A DNA stretch of 64,000 nucleotides. Source: Pseudomonas sp. SCA2728.1_7. GTDB taxonomy: Bacteria; Pseudomonadota; Gammaproteobacteria; Pseudomonadales; Pseudomonadaceae. The notes below the pieces were generated by a model. It was not told where the DNA came from, made no database searches, and saw only the letters and a list, made by a program, of their open reading frames with translations. A program made the translations under genes and the position numbers. The DNA lies in assembly GCF_018138145.1 (NCBI RefSeq), contig NZ_CP073104.1, positions 1 to 64,000 of the forward strand. The letters run 5' to 3'. Of the stretch, positions 34,097 to 43,434 are shown piece by piece (position 1 is the first letter of the stretch; every line of letters begins with the position of its first letter).

Positions 34097-34552
34097 ATGC
34101 TGACCTTGAATATCAATGGCAAGGATCAGGAGCTCGATGTCCCCGCGGACATGCCGTTGCTCTGGGTCCTGCGCGATGTCGCGCACCTGACCGGTACCAA
34201 ATTCGGCTGCGGCATGGCCCAGTGCGGAGCCTGCACCGTGCACGTTGACGGCGCGCCATTGCGCGCCTGCATCACCCCCGCAACAGCGGTGGCCCACGGC
34301 CAGAAAATCCTCACCATCGAAGGTCTGTCCACCGACGGTTCACACCCGGTGCAACAAGCCTGGGCCGAACTCGACGTGGTGCAGTGCGGTTACTGCCAGT
34401 CGGGGCAGATCATGTCTGCCGCAGCCTTGCTGGCGAAAATCCCCAAACCTACCGACAGCGATATCGATCAGGCGCTCTCCGGCAACATCTGCCGCTGCGG
34501 CACCTATCCCAGAATCCGCGCGGCTGTAAAACGTGCGTCGGAAATCGGCTGA
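34097..34552 (+). CDS. [2Fe-2S] subunit of a molybdenum hydroxylase (IorA-like)
   Basis: 151 residues. The N-terminal plant-type [2Fe-2S] cluster Cys residues are in [18 protein letters not shown] and a further Cys in LRACITP. The second cluster is in [12 protein letters not shown] and [10 protein letters not shown]. This is the iron-sulfur subunit of isoquinoline 1-oxidoreductase-type enzymes. GAGGAA eight bases upstream supports the start. Electrons pass from the Mo subunit encoded next to it and then probably to the dihaem cytochrome of the third gene. Confidence 0.92.
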   Translation: MLTLNINGKDQELDVPADMPLLWVLRDVAHLTGTKFGCGMAQCGACTVHVDGAPLRACITPATAVAHGQKILTIEGLSTDGSHPVQQAWAELDVVQCGYCQSGQIMSAAALLAKIPKPTDSDIDQALSGNICRCGTYPRIRAAVKRASEIG

Positions 34553-34574
34553 TGGCTTTTGTGGGAGATAGGCG

Positions 34575-36737
34575 ATGAACAGTCCTGTATCGCGTCGGGG
34601 GTTTCTCAAAGGCAGTGCCGTGTTGGGCGGCGGGCTGGTGGTGGCGTTTGTCGTTCCCGGCGGCCACAAATTTGCCTATGCGGCCGAGAATGAAGGCAAG
34701 GTCTTTGCGCCGAATGCCTTCTTGCGTATTGCGGCGGACAACAGCGTCACCGTGCTGCTCGGGCATTCAGAGATGGGCCAGGGCATCTGGACCGGCCTGA
34801 CGATGTTGATTGCCGAAGAGCTGGACGCCGATTGGTCGAAGATCCGCGTCGAGCATTCGCCAGCGTCGGCGGCGGATTACGGCATGCCGGGGTTTGGCGG
34901 CATGCAGATTACCGGCGGCTCGACGTCGACGTGGATGGAGTTCGACCGTTATCGGCTGGCAGGCGCGACCGCACGGCAGATGCTGGTCGAGGCGGCGGCG
35001 AAACGCTTTGAGGTGGCGCCATCGGCGATTCGCACCGAGTCGGGCGTGGTGATCGCCGGCGACAAACGTGCGACTTATGGTGAGTTAGCGGACGCCGCCG
35101 GGCAACTGCCGGTGCCGGATCCGAAGTCGATCACTTTCAAGGAGGCCAAGGACTGGAAGGTCATCGGCAAACCGACCAAGCGCCTCGACACGCCGGAGAA
35201 AATCACTGGTCGCGCCAAGTTCGGCATGGATGTGCAGTTTGAAGGTTTGATGACGGCGATGGTCGCGCGCGCTCCGGTATTCGGTGCCAGCGTTAAATCC
35301 TTTGAAGGCGCTGAAGCGCTGGCGGTGCCGGGCGTGCACAAAGTGCTGCAAGTGCCGACCGGTGTTGCGGTGATTGCTGATCATTACTGGGCGGCGAAAC
35401 TGGGTCGCGATGCGCTGAAGATCGATTGGGACCTGGGGCCGAATGCGGACCTGAGCAGCGAAAAACTGCTGACGAGCTTCCGCAAACTTGCTGCAACGCA
35501 AGGCACGTCGGCGAGTCAGGCCGGGGATGCCAAGGACAGTTTTGGTAAAGCGGCGAAGAAGATCGACGTCGAATACAGCGTGCCTTATCTGGCTCACGCG
35601 CCGATGGAGCCGCTCAATTGCACGGTGAAGATCAGCGCCGAGAAATGCGAGATCTGGACCGGCACGCAATTTCAGACGCTTGATCAAATGGTCGCCGGCA
35701 AGATCACCGGGCTGAAACCGGAGCAGGTCGAGATTCACACCGAGTTCCTCGGTGGCGGTTTCGGGCGCCGGGCCAACCCAACGTCAGACTTTGTCGCCGA
35801 AGCCGTGCAAGTGGCGAAAGCCGCCGCCATGCCGGTGAAAACCGTGTGGTCACGTGAAGACGATATTCGCGGCGGTTATTACCGTTCGATGTTCCTGCAT
35901 CAGGCGAAGATCGGCTTGGGCGCCGATGGTTTGCCGTCGAGTTGGCAACATGTGTTGGTCGGGCAGTCGATCATGACCGGCACGCTGATGGAGGCGACGA
36001 TGGTCAAAAACGGCATCGACCCGACCTCGGTCGAAGGCGTTTCCGACAGCCCTTACGTCAAAGGCCTGGCCAATCATCAGGTCGATCTGCATTCGCCGCA
36101 AACCGGCATCAATGTGCTGTGGCTGCGCTCGGTGGGCCATAGCCACACCGGTTTCGTCATGGAATCGCTGATCGATGAAATGGCCACGGCGGCGGGCAAG
36201 GATCCGGTCGAGTACCGACGAACCTTGCTCAAGGACCATCCTCGGCATTTGGGCGTGCTCAATCTGGCGGTGGAAAAAGCCAACTGGAAAGCCCCGTTGC
36301 CGGACGGTCATGCGCTGGGGGTGGCGGTGCACGAGTCGTTCGGCAGTTATGTGGCGCAGGTTGCCGAGGTGTCGCAAGACAATCTGACGATTCGCGTGCA
36401 CCGCGTGGTTTGTGCGGTGGACTGCGGGATTGCCGTGAATCCGCAGAGCATCGCGGCGCAGATGGAATCGTGTATCACTTTCGGTCTGGGCATGGCGCTG
36501 CACAGCAAACTGACACTCAAGGATGGCGCGGTCGTGCAGTCCAACTATCACGATTATCAGGTGCTGCGGCTCAACGAGATGCCGGTGGTGGAAGTGCACA
36601 TCGTGCCCAGCAGCGACAAACCCGGCGGCATCGGCGAGGCCGGTGTGCCGCCGACCGCGCCAGCCGTGGCCAACGCGGTGTTTGCCCTGACCGGGCAGCG
36701 CCTGCGCGAGTTGCCGCTGCAACTGTCGGGGGTGTGA
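34575..36737 (+). CDS. Molybdopterin-binding large subunit (IorB-like aldehyde/N-heterocycle oxidoreductase)
   Basis: 720 residues of the xanthine dehydrogenase family. The N-terminus is a twin-arginine signal (SRRGFLKGSAVLGGG, then AYAAENE), so the folded holoenzyme is exported to the periplasm. Molybdenum-cofactor binding segments include HSEMGQGIWTGL, PYLAHAPMEPLNC, GGFGRRANPTSDFV and GGIGEAGVPPTAP with the likely catalytic Glu. It has no FAD domain. The nearest relatives oxidise isoquinoline or aldehydes; the substrate here is open. The gene ends one base before the cytochrome gene. Confidence 0.9.
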   Translation: MNSPVSRRGFLKGSAVLGGGLVVAFVVPGGHKFAYAAENEGKVFAPNAFLRIAADNSVTVLLGHSEMGQGIWTGLTMLIAEELDADWSKIRVEHSPASAADYGMPGFGGMQITGGSTSTWMEFDRYRLAGATARQMLVEAAAKRFEVAPSAIRTESGVVIAGDKRATYGELADAAGQLPVPDPKSITFKEAKDWKVIGKPTKRLDTPEKITGRAKFGMDVQFEGLMTAMVARAPVFGASVKSFEGAEALAVPGVHKVLQVPTGVAVIADHYWAAKLGRDALKIDWDLGPNADLSSEKLLTSFRKLAATQGTSASQAGDAKDSFGKAAKKIDVEYSVPYLAHAPMEPLNCTVKISAEKCEIWTGTQFQTLDQMVAGKITGLKPEQVEIHTEFLGGGFGRRANPTSDFVAEAVQVAKAAAMPVKTVWSREDDIRGGYYRSMFLHQAKIGLGADGLPSSWQHVLVGQSIMTGTLMEATMVKNGIDPTSVEGVSDSPYVKGLANHQVDLHSPQTGINVLWLRSVGHSHTGFVMESLIDEMATAAGKDPVEYRRTLLKDHPRHLGVLNLAVEKANWKAPLPDGHALGVAVHESFGSYVAQVAEVSQDNLTIRVHRVVCAVDCGIAVNPQSIAAQMESCITFGLGMALHSKLTLKDGAVVQSNYHDYQVLRLNEMPVVEVHIVPSSDKPGGIGEAGVPPTAPAVANAVFALTGQRLRELPLQLSGV

Positions 36738-36738
36738 G

Positions 36739-37317
36739 ATGAAACGACATCTAGTGTTGGGCACGGTGATTTTGCTGGGGCTGGGCGGTTATGCCTCTGA
36801 CCTGTTTGCCGATGATCAGGAAGCGCTGAAAGCCTTCACCACGGTGCAGAAAGTCTTTCAGAGCCCGCGCTGTCAGAACTGTCACATTCCCGGTGACTCG
36901 CCATTGCAGTTTGACGCCGGCATTCCCCATGCGATGAATGTAGTGCGCGGCATGGATGGCAAGGGCGCTGCCGGTTTGCCCTGTGCAACCTGTCACGCGG
37001 AAAACAATCCGCCGGCCAGTTACGGCCCGCATGCGCCGCCGGGCGCGCCGCACTGGAGCCTGCCGCCGGCGGCGCACAAAATGGCCTGGATCGGCCTGCC
37101 GCCGGACAAGCTCTGCGCGATGATCAAGGATCGCTCGAGCAATGGTGATCGCGACTTCGCTGCGCTGATCAAACACGTCAGCGAAGATAAATTGGTGCTG
37201 TGGGGCTGGAATCCCGGGGCAGGGCGCGCGCCGGTGCCGGTGCCGCACGATATTTTTGTCGCGCAATTCAAGCTGTGGGCCGATGCGGGCGGGCCTTGTC
37301 CGGTGGCGCAAATGTGA
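36739..37317 (+). CDS. Dihaem c-type cytochrome partner of the molybdenum hydroxylase
   Basis: 192 residues. A signal peptide (LVLGTVILLGLGGYASDLFA) is followed by two haem-attachment motifs, CQNCH and CATCH. Possible axial Met ligands are in HAMNVVRGM and AHKMAWIG. It begins one base after the large-subunit stop. Periplasmic aldehyde oxidoreductases of this type pass electrons to cytochrome c, so this protein probably accepts them and sends them to the respiratory chain. The length and motif spacing differ from the three-haem cytochromes of many such clusters. Confidence 0.85.
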   Translation: MKRHLVLGTVILLGLGGYASDLFADDQEALKAFTTVQKVFQSPRCQNCHIPGDSPLQFDAGIPHAMNVVRGMDGKGAAGLPCATCHAENNPPASYGPHAPPGAPHWSLPPAAHKMAWIGLPPDKLCAMIKDRSSNGDRDFAALIKHVSEDKLVLWGWNPGAGRAPVPVPHDIFVAQFKLWADAGGPCPVAQM

Positions 37318-37372
37318 GCCATTGCCAAATTAGCGCTACGCTTAAAAGCATTGTTGCCAATGGAGTGTGCTA

Positions 37373-38338
37373 ATGCTGGTTCCAGGAAAACCTGCGAATG
37401 AAACGGCGCGAGTTCAAGCGCTGCACGGTCTCGAACTGCTCGATTCCGCCCCTGAAGAGCGTTTCGACCGACTGACACGATTGGCGAAACGCCTGTTCAA
37501 TGTGCCGATTGCACTGGTGACGCTGGTCGACACCAATCGGCAGTGGTTCAAGTCCTGTGTGGGCCTGGATGCCACTGAAACGCCGAGGGATGTTTCATTC
37601 TGCGGACACGCGATTTTGCAGAACGATCTGCTGTTGGTGCCCGACGCCCGTGAGGATGTGCGTTTCCATGACAACCCGCTGGTCACCGGCGCACCAAATA
37701 TCCGCTTCTACGCCGGTTACCCCTTGACCGTGCCCAACGGCAATAAAATGGGCACGCTGTGCCTGATCGACACCAAACCCCGTGACCTCGACGACGAAGA
37801 GCGCGCGTTGTTGCGTGATCTGGCCGAGATGGCCGAGCAAGAGCTGACCGCCGTGCAGATGGCGAGCATGGACGAGCTGACGCTGCTGTCCAACCGACGC
37901 GGCTTCAAGCAACTGGCCCAGCATGCGCTGGACGCCTGTGCACGGCTGGAGCGCCCGGCGACCTTGCTGTTTTTCGACCTCAATGACTTCAAGCAGATCA
38001 ACGATCTGTATGGGCATGCCGAGGGTGACAGTGCGCTGAAGACCTTTGCTGATGTGCTGCGCATTGCCTTTCGCGAGAGCGATGTGGTCGGGCGTTTGGG
38101 TGGGGATGAGTTTGTCGCGTTGCTGACCGGCTCCAGCCATGTCGAAACCACGGCGATCATGGCGCGGCTCAAGGAAATCCTTGAAGAGCGCAACGCCACA
38201 CTGCATCGCGGGTATGCGATTCGCTTCAGCGTGGGCCAGATTGAATATGATTCGAAACGCCATGAAACCGTGGATCGCTTGCTGGCGGATGCCGATGGCG
38301 CGATGTATGCGCATAAGCAGGCGTTGAAGGGTTGTTAG
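37373..38338 (+). CDS. GAF-domain diguanylate cyclase
   Basis: About 321 residues, cytoplasmic, no transmembrane helix. The N-terminal GAF domain (LDSAPEERFDRLTRLA, QWFKSCVGL, FCGHAILQND, FYAGYPL) is followed by a GGDEF domain. The active site is intact: DLNDFKQINDLYGHAEGD for metal binding, then GRLGGDEFVALL. It makes cyclic di-GMP from two GTP. No RXXD inhibitory site is visible in the region before GGDEF. TGGAG before ATG 37373 sets the start. No EAL partner is adjacent. Confidence 0.92.
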   Translation: MLVPGKPANETARVQALHGLELLDSAPEERFDRLTRLAKRLFNVPIALVTLVDTNRQWFKSCVGLDATETPRDVSFCGHAILQNDLLLVPDAREDVRFHDNPLVTGAPNIRFYAGYPLTVPNGNKMGTLCLIDTKPRDLDDEERALLRDLAEMAEQELTAVQMASMDELTLLSNRRGFKQLAQHALDACARLERPATLLFFDLNDFKQINDLYGHAEGDSALKTFADVLRIAFRESDVVGRLGGDEFVALLTGSSHVETTAIMARLKEILEERNATLHRGYAIRFSVGQIEYDSKRHETVDRLLADADGAMYAHKQALKGC

Positions 38339-38358
38339 TGAATGCACCGCAGATCCCC

Positions 38359-38843
38359 TGTAGGAGCGAGCCTGCTCGCGATAGCGTCCGGCCATTCAAC
38401 ATCTTCATCGGCTGACCTACCGCTATCGCGAGCAGGCTCACTCCTACAGAGGTGTCGGGTGATCTCAAAATCCCGGTTCACCACAAATCCATGTGGGAGC
38501 GAGCCTGCTCGCGAAGGCGTTCGGTCAGGCAACATCTCTGTTGATATGCCGGCCTCTTCGCGAGCAGGCTCACTCCCACTGGTCCTTCGGTGTTCACAAC
38601 ATCCCGGTTCACCACAAATCCATGTGGGAGCGAGCCTGCTCGCGAAGGCGTTCGGTCAGGCAACATCTCTGCTGAAGGTGCCGGTCTCTTCGTGAGCAGG
38701 CTCACTCCCACAGATCCTTCTGTGTTCACAAAATCCCGGTTCACCACAAATCCCTGTGGGAGCGAGCTTGCTCGCGAAGGCGCTGGGTCAGGCAATGAAC
38801 AGGTGACTGAATGGACGCCTTCGCGAGCAGGCTCGCTCCCACA
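38359..38843. repeat. REPIN cluster: one B-like doublet plus a three-unit tandem array
   Basis: The gap 38339-38909 is repeat sequence. 38359-38448 is a doublet with left arm TGTAGGAGCGAGCCTGCTCG (a mix of types) and a type B right arm. Three type A units then start at 38492, 38623 and 38755, a period of 131-132 bases, with the linker AAAATCCCGGTTCACCACAA in each. The right arms of the first two units carry TCACTCCCAC in place of TCGCTCCCAC. The linker differs from that of the 3.2-4.8 kb array, so this array arose separately. Confidence 0.92.
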
Positions 38844-38863
38844 GGGGACAGTGTTGCAGGCAT

Positions 38864-38893
38864 AAAAAAACCCGCCAGATCGGCGGGTTTTTT
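38864..38893. terminator. Bidirectional rho-independent terminator after fabI
   Basis: CCCGCC (38871-38876) pairs with GGCGGG (38882-38887) around AGATC, with seven A on the left and six T on the right. On the minus strand, the fabI direction, the hairpin is followed by seven U. It starts 16 bases after the fabI stop. Confidence 0.9.
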
Positions 38894-38909
38894 ATTGGCT
38901 AAGCGAAGA

Positions 38910-39704
38910 TCACTCTTCGATGTTGCCCATGGCGGTGGTGTTGAAGCCGCCGTCGACGTACATGATTTCGCCGCTGATGCCCGACGCCAGGTCGGAGCAC
39001 AGGAAGGCGCCGGCGTTGCCGACTTCGTCGATCGTGACGTTGCGACGCAGCGGGGTTTGCGCTTCGTTGGCGGCCAGCATTTTGCGGAAGTTCTTGATGC
39101 CCGAGGCTGCCAGGGTACGGATCGGGCCAGCCGATACGCAGTTGACGCGGGTGCCGTCCGGGCCCAGGGAACCGGCCAGGTAACGTACGCCAGCTTCCAG
39201 CGAAGCCTTGGCCATGCCCATTACGTTGTAGTTAGGCATGGTGCGCTCGGCGCCCAGGTACGACAGGGTCAGCAGGCTGCCGTTGCGGCCTTTCATCATT
39301 TCGCGGCCAGCTTTGGCCAGGGCCACGAAGCTGTAGGCGCTGATGTCGTGAGCGATGCGGAAACCGTCACGGGTGGTGGCTTCGGTGAAGTCGCCGTCCA
39401 GTTGGTCGCCCGGGGCGAAACCAACGGAGTGAACGATGCAGTCCAGACCGTCCCACTTCTTGCTCAGTGCTTCGAAGACCTTGGCGATTTCTTCATCGCT
39501 GGCCACGTCGCACGGGAAGCACAGCTCAGGACTCGAACCCCAGCCTTGGGCGAATTCTTCAACACGACCTTTCAGTTTGTCGTTCTGATAAGTGAAGGCA
39601 AGCTCAGCGCCCTCGCGATGCATGGCGGCAGCGATGCCGGATGCGATGGACAGCTTGCTGGCGACACCGACGATCAGTACGCGCTTACCGGCGAGAAAAC
39701 CCAT
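38910..39704 (-). CDS. fabI: Enoyl-[acyl-carrier-protein] reductase FabI
   Basis: 264 residues, the standard length. The NADH-binding start is [20 protein letters not shown]. Catalytic residues are Tyr149 (LSYLGAE), Tyr159 and Lys166 in [14 protein letters not shown], the FabI spacing. It reduces trans-2-enoyl-ACP in the last step of fatty-acid elongation and is the target of triclosan-type inhibitors. The start at 39704 follows GAGGAG. It is next to yejF, 20 bases apart, and ends in a strong terminator. This adjacency is conserved in pseudomonads. Confidence 0.97.
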   Translation of the reverse strand: MGFLAGKRVLIVGVASKLSIASGIAAAMHREGAELAFTYQNDKLKGRVEEFAQGWGSSPELCFPCDVASDEEIAKVFEALSKKWDGLDCIVHSVGFAPGDQLDGDFTEATTRDGFRIAHDISAYSFVALAKAGREMMKGRNGSLLTLSYLGAERTMPNYNVMGMAKASLEAGVRYLAGSLGPDGTRVNCVSAGPIRTLAASGIKNFRKMLAANEAQTPLRRNVTIDEVGNAGAFLCSDLASGISGEIMYVDGGFNTTAMGNIEE

Positions 39705-39723
39705 GTGTTGCTCCTCTTTCAGG

Positions 39724-41334
39724 TTATTGCGCAGTGGCTGGTGCCAAAAAAGCGGCTTCCAGCAACTGCTGTGTATACGGATGTTGGGGGGCGGCAAAAA
39801 TACTTTGCGCGTCTCCCTGTTCGACCACTTGGCCATGCTTGACCACCATCAACTGGTGGCTCAGCGCTTTGACGACAGCCAAATCATGGCTGATAAACAA
39901 ATACGTCAGGTTGTACTTGGCTTGCAGTGAACGCAACAGCTCCACCACTTGCCGCTGCACCGTCCGGTCGAGCGCCGAAGTCGGCTCGTCCAGCAGGATC
40001 AGCGCCGGTTTCAGCACCAAAGCCCGGGCAATGGCGATTCGTTGCCGTTGCCCACCGGAAAATTCGTGGGGGTAGCGGTGCCGGGTTTCCGGATCCAGAC
40101 CTACCTCCTTCAATGCCGCAATAATCGCCGCTTCTTGTTCCTCGGCGGTGCCCATCTTGTGAATCCGCAGGCCTTCGCCAACGATGTCGCTGACACACAT
40201 GCGCGGGCTCAGGCTGCCAAACGGGTCCTGAAACACCACCTGCATCTGCCGACGCAACGGGCGAACCTCGTTCTGCGTCAGGCAGTCTAGCTGCTTGCCT
40301 TGAAAACGGATCGCGCCTTTGCTGCCGATCAGCCGCAAAATCGCCAGACCCAGGGTGGATTTACCGGAACCGCTTTCCCCGACAATCCCCAGAGTCTGAC
40401 CCTGAGGCAGGCTGAAATTGATGCCGTCCACTGCCTTGACGTGATCCACCGTGCGCTTGAGCAGGCCTTTCTTGATCGGGAACCAGACTTTCAGGTCCTC
40501 GACTTCAAGCAGCGGCGCGCCGATTTTATTGCTCGCCGGGCCTCCGCTGGGCTCCGCGCCGAGCAATTCCCGAGTGTACGGATGCTGCGGCGAACGGAAC
40601 AGCTCTGCGCACGATGCCTGTTCGACGATGCAACCGCGCTGCATGACACATACGCGATGCGCAATTCTTCGCACCAGGTTCAAATCGTGACTGATCAGTA
40701 ACAGCGACATGCCCAATCTGGTCTGTAATTCCTTGAGCAAATCGAGGATTTTCAGCTGAACGGTCACGTCCAAAGCGGTGGTCGGCTCATCGGCAATCAA
40801 CAATTCCGGCTCGTTGGCCAAGGCCATGGCGATCATCACCCGTTGGCGCTGACCGCCAGAGAGTTCGTGGGGCAGGGCTTTGAGGCGCTTGTGCGGCTCG
40901 GGGATGCCGACCATCTCCAGCAGCTCCAGCGTGCGCTTGGTCGCAACTTTGCCGGTCAGGCCCTTGTGGATGCCGAGCACTTCGTTGATCTGCTTCTCGA
41001 TCGAGTGCAGCGGGTTCAGCGAGGTCATCGGCTCCTGAAAGATCATCGCGATGCGGTTGCCGCGAATGTGCCGGATGGTTTTCTCACTGAGCCCCAGCAG
41101 GTTTTGCCCGGCATATTTGATGCTGCCGGCCGGATGTCGGGCCATCGGGTAGGGCAGCAGGCGCAGGATCGAGTGCGCGGTCACCGATTTGCCCGAGCCG
41201 GATTCGCCCACCAGCGCGAGGGTTTCGCCACGCTTGATGTCAAAACTCACGCCCTCGACGACGCGGTGTATGCGCTCACCGAAACCGAATTCGACGGCGA
41301 GGTCGCGCACTTCGATCAGATTGTCCTGATTCAT
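39724..41334 (-). CDS. yejF: Double-domain ATPase of the YejABEF-type peptide ABC transporter
   Basis: 536 residues with two ATP-binding cassettes in one chain. The first has Walker [13 protein letters not shown], signature LSGGQRQRV and Walker [13 protein letters not shown]; the second has [27 protein letters not shown] and [12 protein letters not shown]. An oligopeptide/dipeptide-type C-terminal segment follows each (PYTRELL, PYTQQLL). It powers uptake of peptides such as microcin C in enterobacteria. ATG 41334 is one base after the yejE stop. Confidence 0.95.
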   Translation of the reverse strand: MNQDNLIEVRDLAVEFGFGERIHRVVEGVSFDIKRGETLALVGESGSGKSVTAHSILRLLPYPMARHPAGSIKYAGQNLLGLSEKTIRHIRGNRIAMIFQEPMTSLNPLHSIEKQINEVLGIHKGLTGKVATKRTLELLEMVGIPEPHKRLKALPHELSGGQRQRVMIAMALANEPELLIADEPTTALDVTVQLKILDLLKELQTRLGMSLLLISHDLNLVRRIAHRVCVMQRGCIVEQASCAELFRSPQHPYTRELLGAEPSGGPASNKIGAPLLEVEDLKVWFPIKKGLLKRTVDHVKAVDGINFSLPQGQTLGIVGESGSGKSTLGLAILRLIGSKGAIRFQGKQLDCLTQNEVRPLRRQMQVVFQDPFGSLSPRMCVSDIVGEGLRIHKMGTAEEQEAAIIAALKEVGLDPETRHRYPHEFSGGQRQRIAIARALVLKPALILLDEPTSALDRTVQRQVVELLRSLQAKYNLTYLFISHDLAVVKALSHQLMVVKHGQVVEQGDAQSIFAAPQHPYTQQLLEAAFLAPATAQ

Positions 41335-41335
41335 T

Positions 41336-42355
41336 TCACTTCCTCGGGTCGAAGGCATCGCGAGCGGACTCGCCGATAAACACCAGCAAACTCAACATCA
41401 GCGCCAGCACGGCAAACGCGCTCATGCCCAGCCACGGCGCTTGCAGGTTGGATTTACCCTGGGCGACCAGCTCACCCAGCGACGGACTGCCGGCCGGCAA
41501 GCCGAAACCGAGGAAGTCCAGCGCGGTGAGGGTGCCGATGGCGCCGGTGAGGATGAACGGCATAAACGTCATGGTCGAGACCATTGCGTTGGGCAGAATG
41601 TGGCGGAACATGATCGCGCCATTCTGCATACCCAGCGCCCGCGCCGCGCGCACGTATTCGAGGTTGCGGCCACGGAGGAACTCGGCGCGCACCACGTCGA
41701 CCAGGCTCATCCACGAGAACAGCAGCATGATCCCCAGCAGCCACCAGAAATTCGGCTGGACGAAACTGGCGAGAATGATCAGCAGATACAGCACCGGCAG
41801 CCCCGACCAGATCTCCAGAAAACGCTGCCCGGCCAGATCGACCCAGCCGCCATAAAAGCCCTGCAAAGCACCGGCAATCACGCCGATGATCGAGCTCAAT
41901 ACGGTCAGCGTCAGCGCAAACAGCACCGAGATGCGGAAACCGTAAATCACCCGCGCCAGCACATCGCGACCCTGATCGTCGGTACCGAGCAGATTGTCCG
42001 CTGAGGGTGGCGCTGGCGCCGGGACTTTCAGGTCGTAATTGATGCTTTGGTAGCTGTAGGGAATCGGCGCCCACAACACCCACGCATCCTTGGCCTTGAG
42101 CAGTTCGCGGATGTACGGACTCTTGTAGTTGGCCTCCAGCGGGAATTCGCCGCCGAAGGCGGTTTCCGGGTAGCGCTTGATCGCCGGGAAGTACCAGTTG
42201 TTGTCGTAATGCACCACCAACGGCTTGTCGTTGGCGATCAGCTCGGCGCCGAGGCTCAGGCCGAACAGGATCAGAAACAGCCACAGCGACCACCAGCCAC
42301 GCTTGTTGGCTTTGAACAGTTCGAAGCGGCGGCGGTTGAGAGGGGACAGGTTCAT
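41336..42355 (-). CDS. yejE: Permease YejE of the peptide ABC transporter
   Basis: 339 residues. It starts with the YejE-type hydrophilic N-terminus (NRRRFELFKANKRGWWSLWLFLILFGLSLGAELIANDKPL) and an inserted periplasmic segment (YNWYFPAI-like). The binding-protein-dependent permease domain with the EAA-type loop (VRAARALGMQNGAIMFRHILPNA) follows. Five to six membrane helices are visible. It is coupled to yejB (one-base gap) and yejF. Confidence 0.95.
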   Translation of the reverse strand: MNLSPLNRRRFELFKANKRGWWSLWLFLILFGLSLGAELIANDKPLVVHYDNNWYFPAIKRYPETAFGGEFPLEANYKSPYIRELLKAKDAWVLWAPIPYSYQSINYDLKVPAPAPPSADNLLGTDDQGRDVLARVIYGFRISVLFALTLTVLSSIIGVIAGALQGFYGGWVDLAGQRFLEIWSGLPVLYLLIILASFVQPNFWWLLGIMLLFSWMSLVDVVRAEFLRGRNLEYVRAARALGMQNGAIMFRHILPNAMVSTMTFMPFILTGAIGTLTALDFLGFGLPAGSPSLGELVAQGKSNLQAPWLGMSAFAVLALMLSLLVFIGESARDAFDPRK

Positions 42356-42356
42356 C

Positions 42357-43430
42357 TCAATGCTCCCGGCTTTCGAAGTCGATGCGCGGATCGACCAGGG
42401 TGTAGGTGAGGTCGCCGATCAGTTTCACCACCAGCCCCAGCAGGGTGAAGATGAACAGGGTGCCGAACACCACCGGGTAGTCGCGGTTGATCGCCGCTTC
42501 GAAACTCATCAGACCGAGGCCGTCGAGGGAGAAGATCACTTCCACCAGCAACGAGCCGGTGAAGAAGATGCCGATGAACGCCGACGGGAACCCGGCAATC
42601 ACCAGCAGCATGGCGTTGCGGAACACGTGGCCGTAGAGCACGCGATGGCGGGTCAGGCCTTTGGCCTTGGCGGTGACCACGTACTGTTTGTTGATCTCGT
42701 CGAGAAAGCTGTTTTTGGTCAACAGGGTCATGGTCGCAAAGTTGCCGATCACCAGCGCCGTCACTGGCAATGCCAGGTGCCAGAAGTAATCGAGGATCTT
42801 GCCGCCAAAACTCAGTTCATCGAAGTTGTTCGAGGTCAGCCCGCGTAACGGAAACCAGTCGAGATAACTGCCGCCGGCAAACACCACGATCAGCAGGATC
42901 GCAAAGAGGAACGCCGGGATCGCATAGCCGACGATGATCGCCGAACTGGTCCACACGTCGAAGTGGCTGCCGTGTCGCGTAGCCTTGGCGATCCCCAGCG
43001 GGATCGACACCAGGTACATGATCAGCGTGCTCCACAGCCCCAGCGAGATCGACACTGGCATCTTTTCCTTGATCAGGTCGATGACCTTGGCGTCGCGGAA
43101 AAAACTGTCGCCGAAATCCAGCTGCGCATAGTTCTTGACCATGATCCACAGGCGTTCCGGGGCCGATTTGTCGAACCCGTACATGTGCTCGATTTCCTTG
43201 ATCAGCGCCGGGTCCAGCCCTTGCGCGCCGCGATAGGACGAACCGGCCACCGACACCTCGGCACCGCCGCCGGCAATCCGGCTGGTAGCGCCCTCGAAGC
43301 CTTCGAGCTTGGCGATCATCTGTTCCACCGGGCCACCGGGCGCGGCCTGGATGATCACGAAGTTGATCAGCAGAATGCCGAACAGCGTCGGGATGATCAG
43401 CAGCAGTCGCCGAAAAATATACGCCAGCAT
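42357..43430 (-). CDS. yejB: Permease YejB of the peptide ABC transporter
   Basis: 357 residues. The first helix ([38 protein letters not shown]) is the DppB/YejB pattern. The EAA loop is [29 protein letters not shown]. It forms the membrane channel with YejE. Four bases separate it from the upstream binding-protein gene. Confidence 0.95.
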   Translation of the reverse strand: MLAYIFRRLLLIIPTLFGILLINFVIIQAAPGGPVEQMIAKLEGFEGATSRIAGGGAEVSVAGSSYRGAQGLDPALIKEIEHMYGFDKSAPERLWIMVKNYAQLDFGDSFFRDAKVIDLIKEKMPVSISLGLWSTLIMYLVSIPLGIAKATRHGSHFDVWTSSAIIVGYAIPAFLFAILLIVVFAGGSYLDWFPLRGLTSNNFDELSFGGKILDYFWHLALPVTALVIGNFATMTLLTKNSFLDEINKQYVVTAKAKGLTRHRVLYGHVFRNAMLLVIAGFPSAFIGIFFTGSLLVEVIFSLDGLGLMSFEAAINRDYPVVFGTLFIFTLLGLVVKLIGDLTYTLVDPRIDFESREH

Positions 43431-43434
43431 CTGA

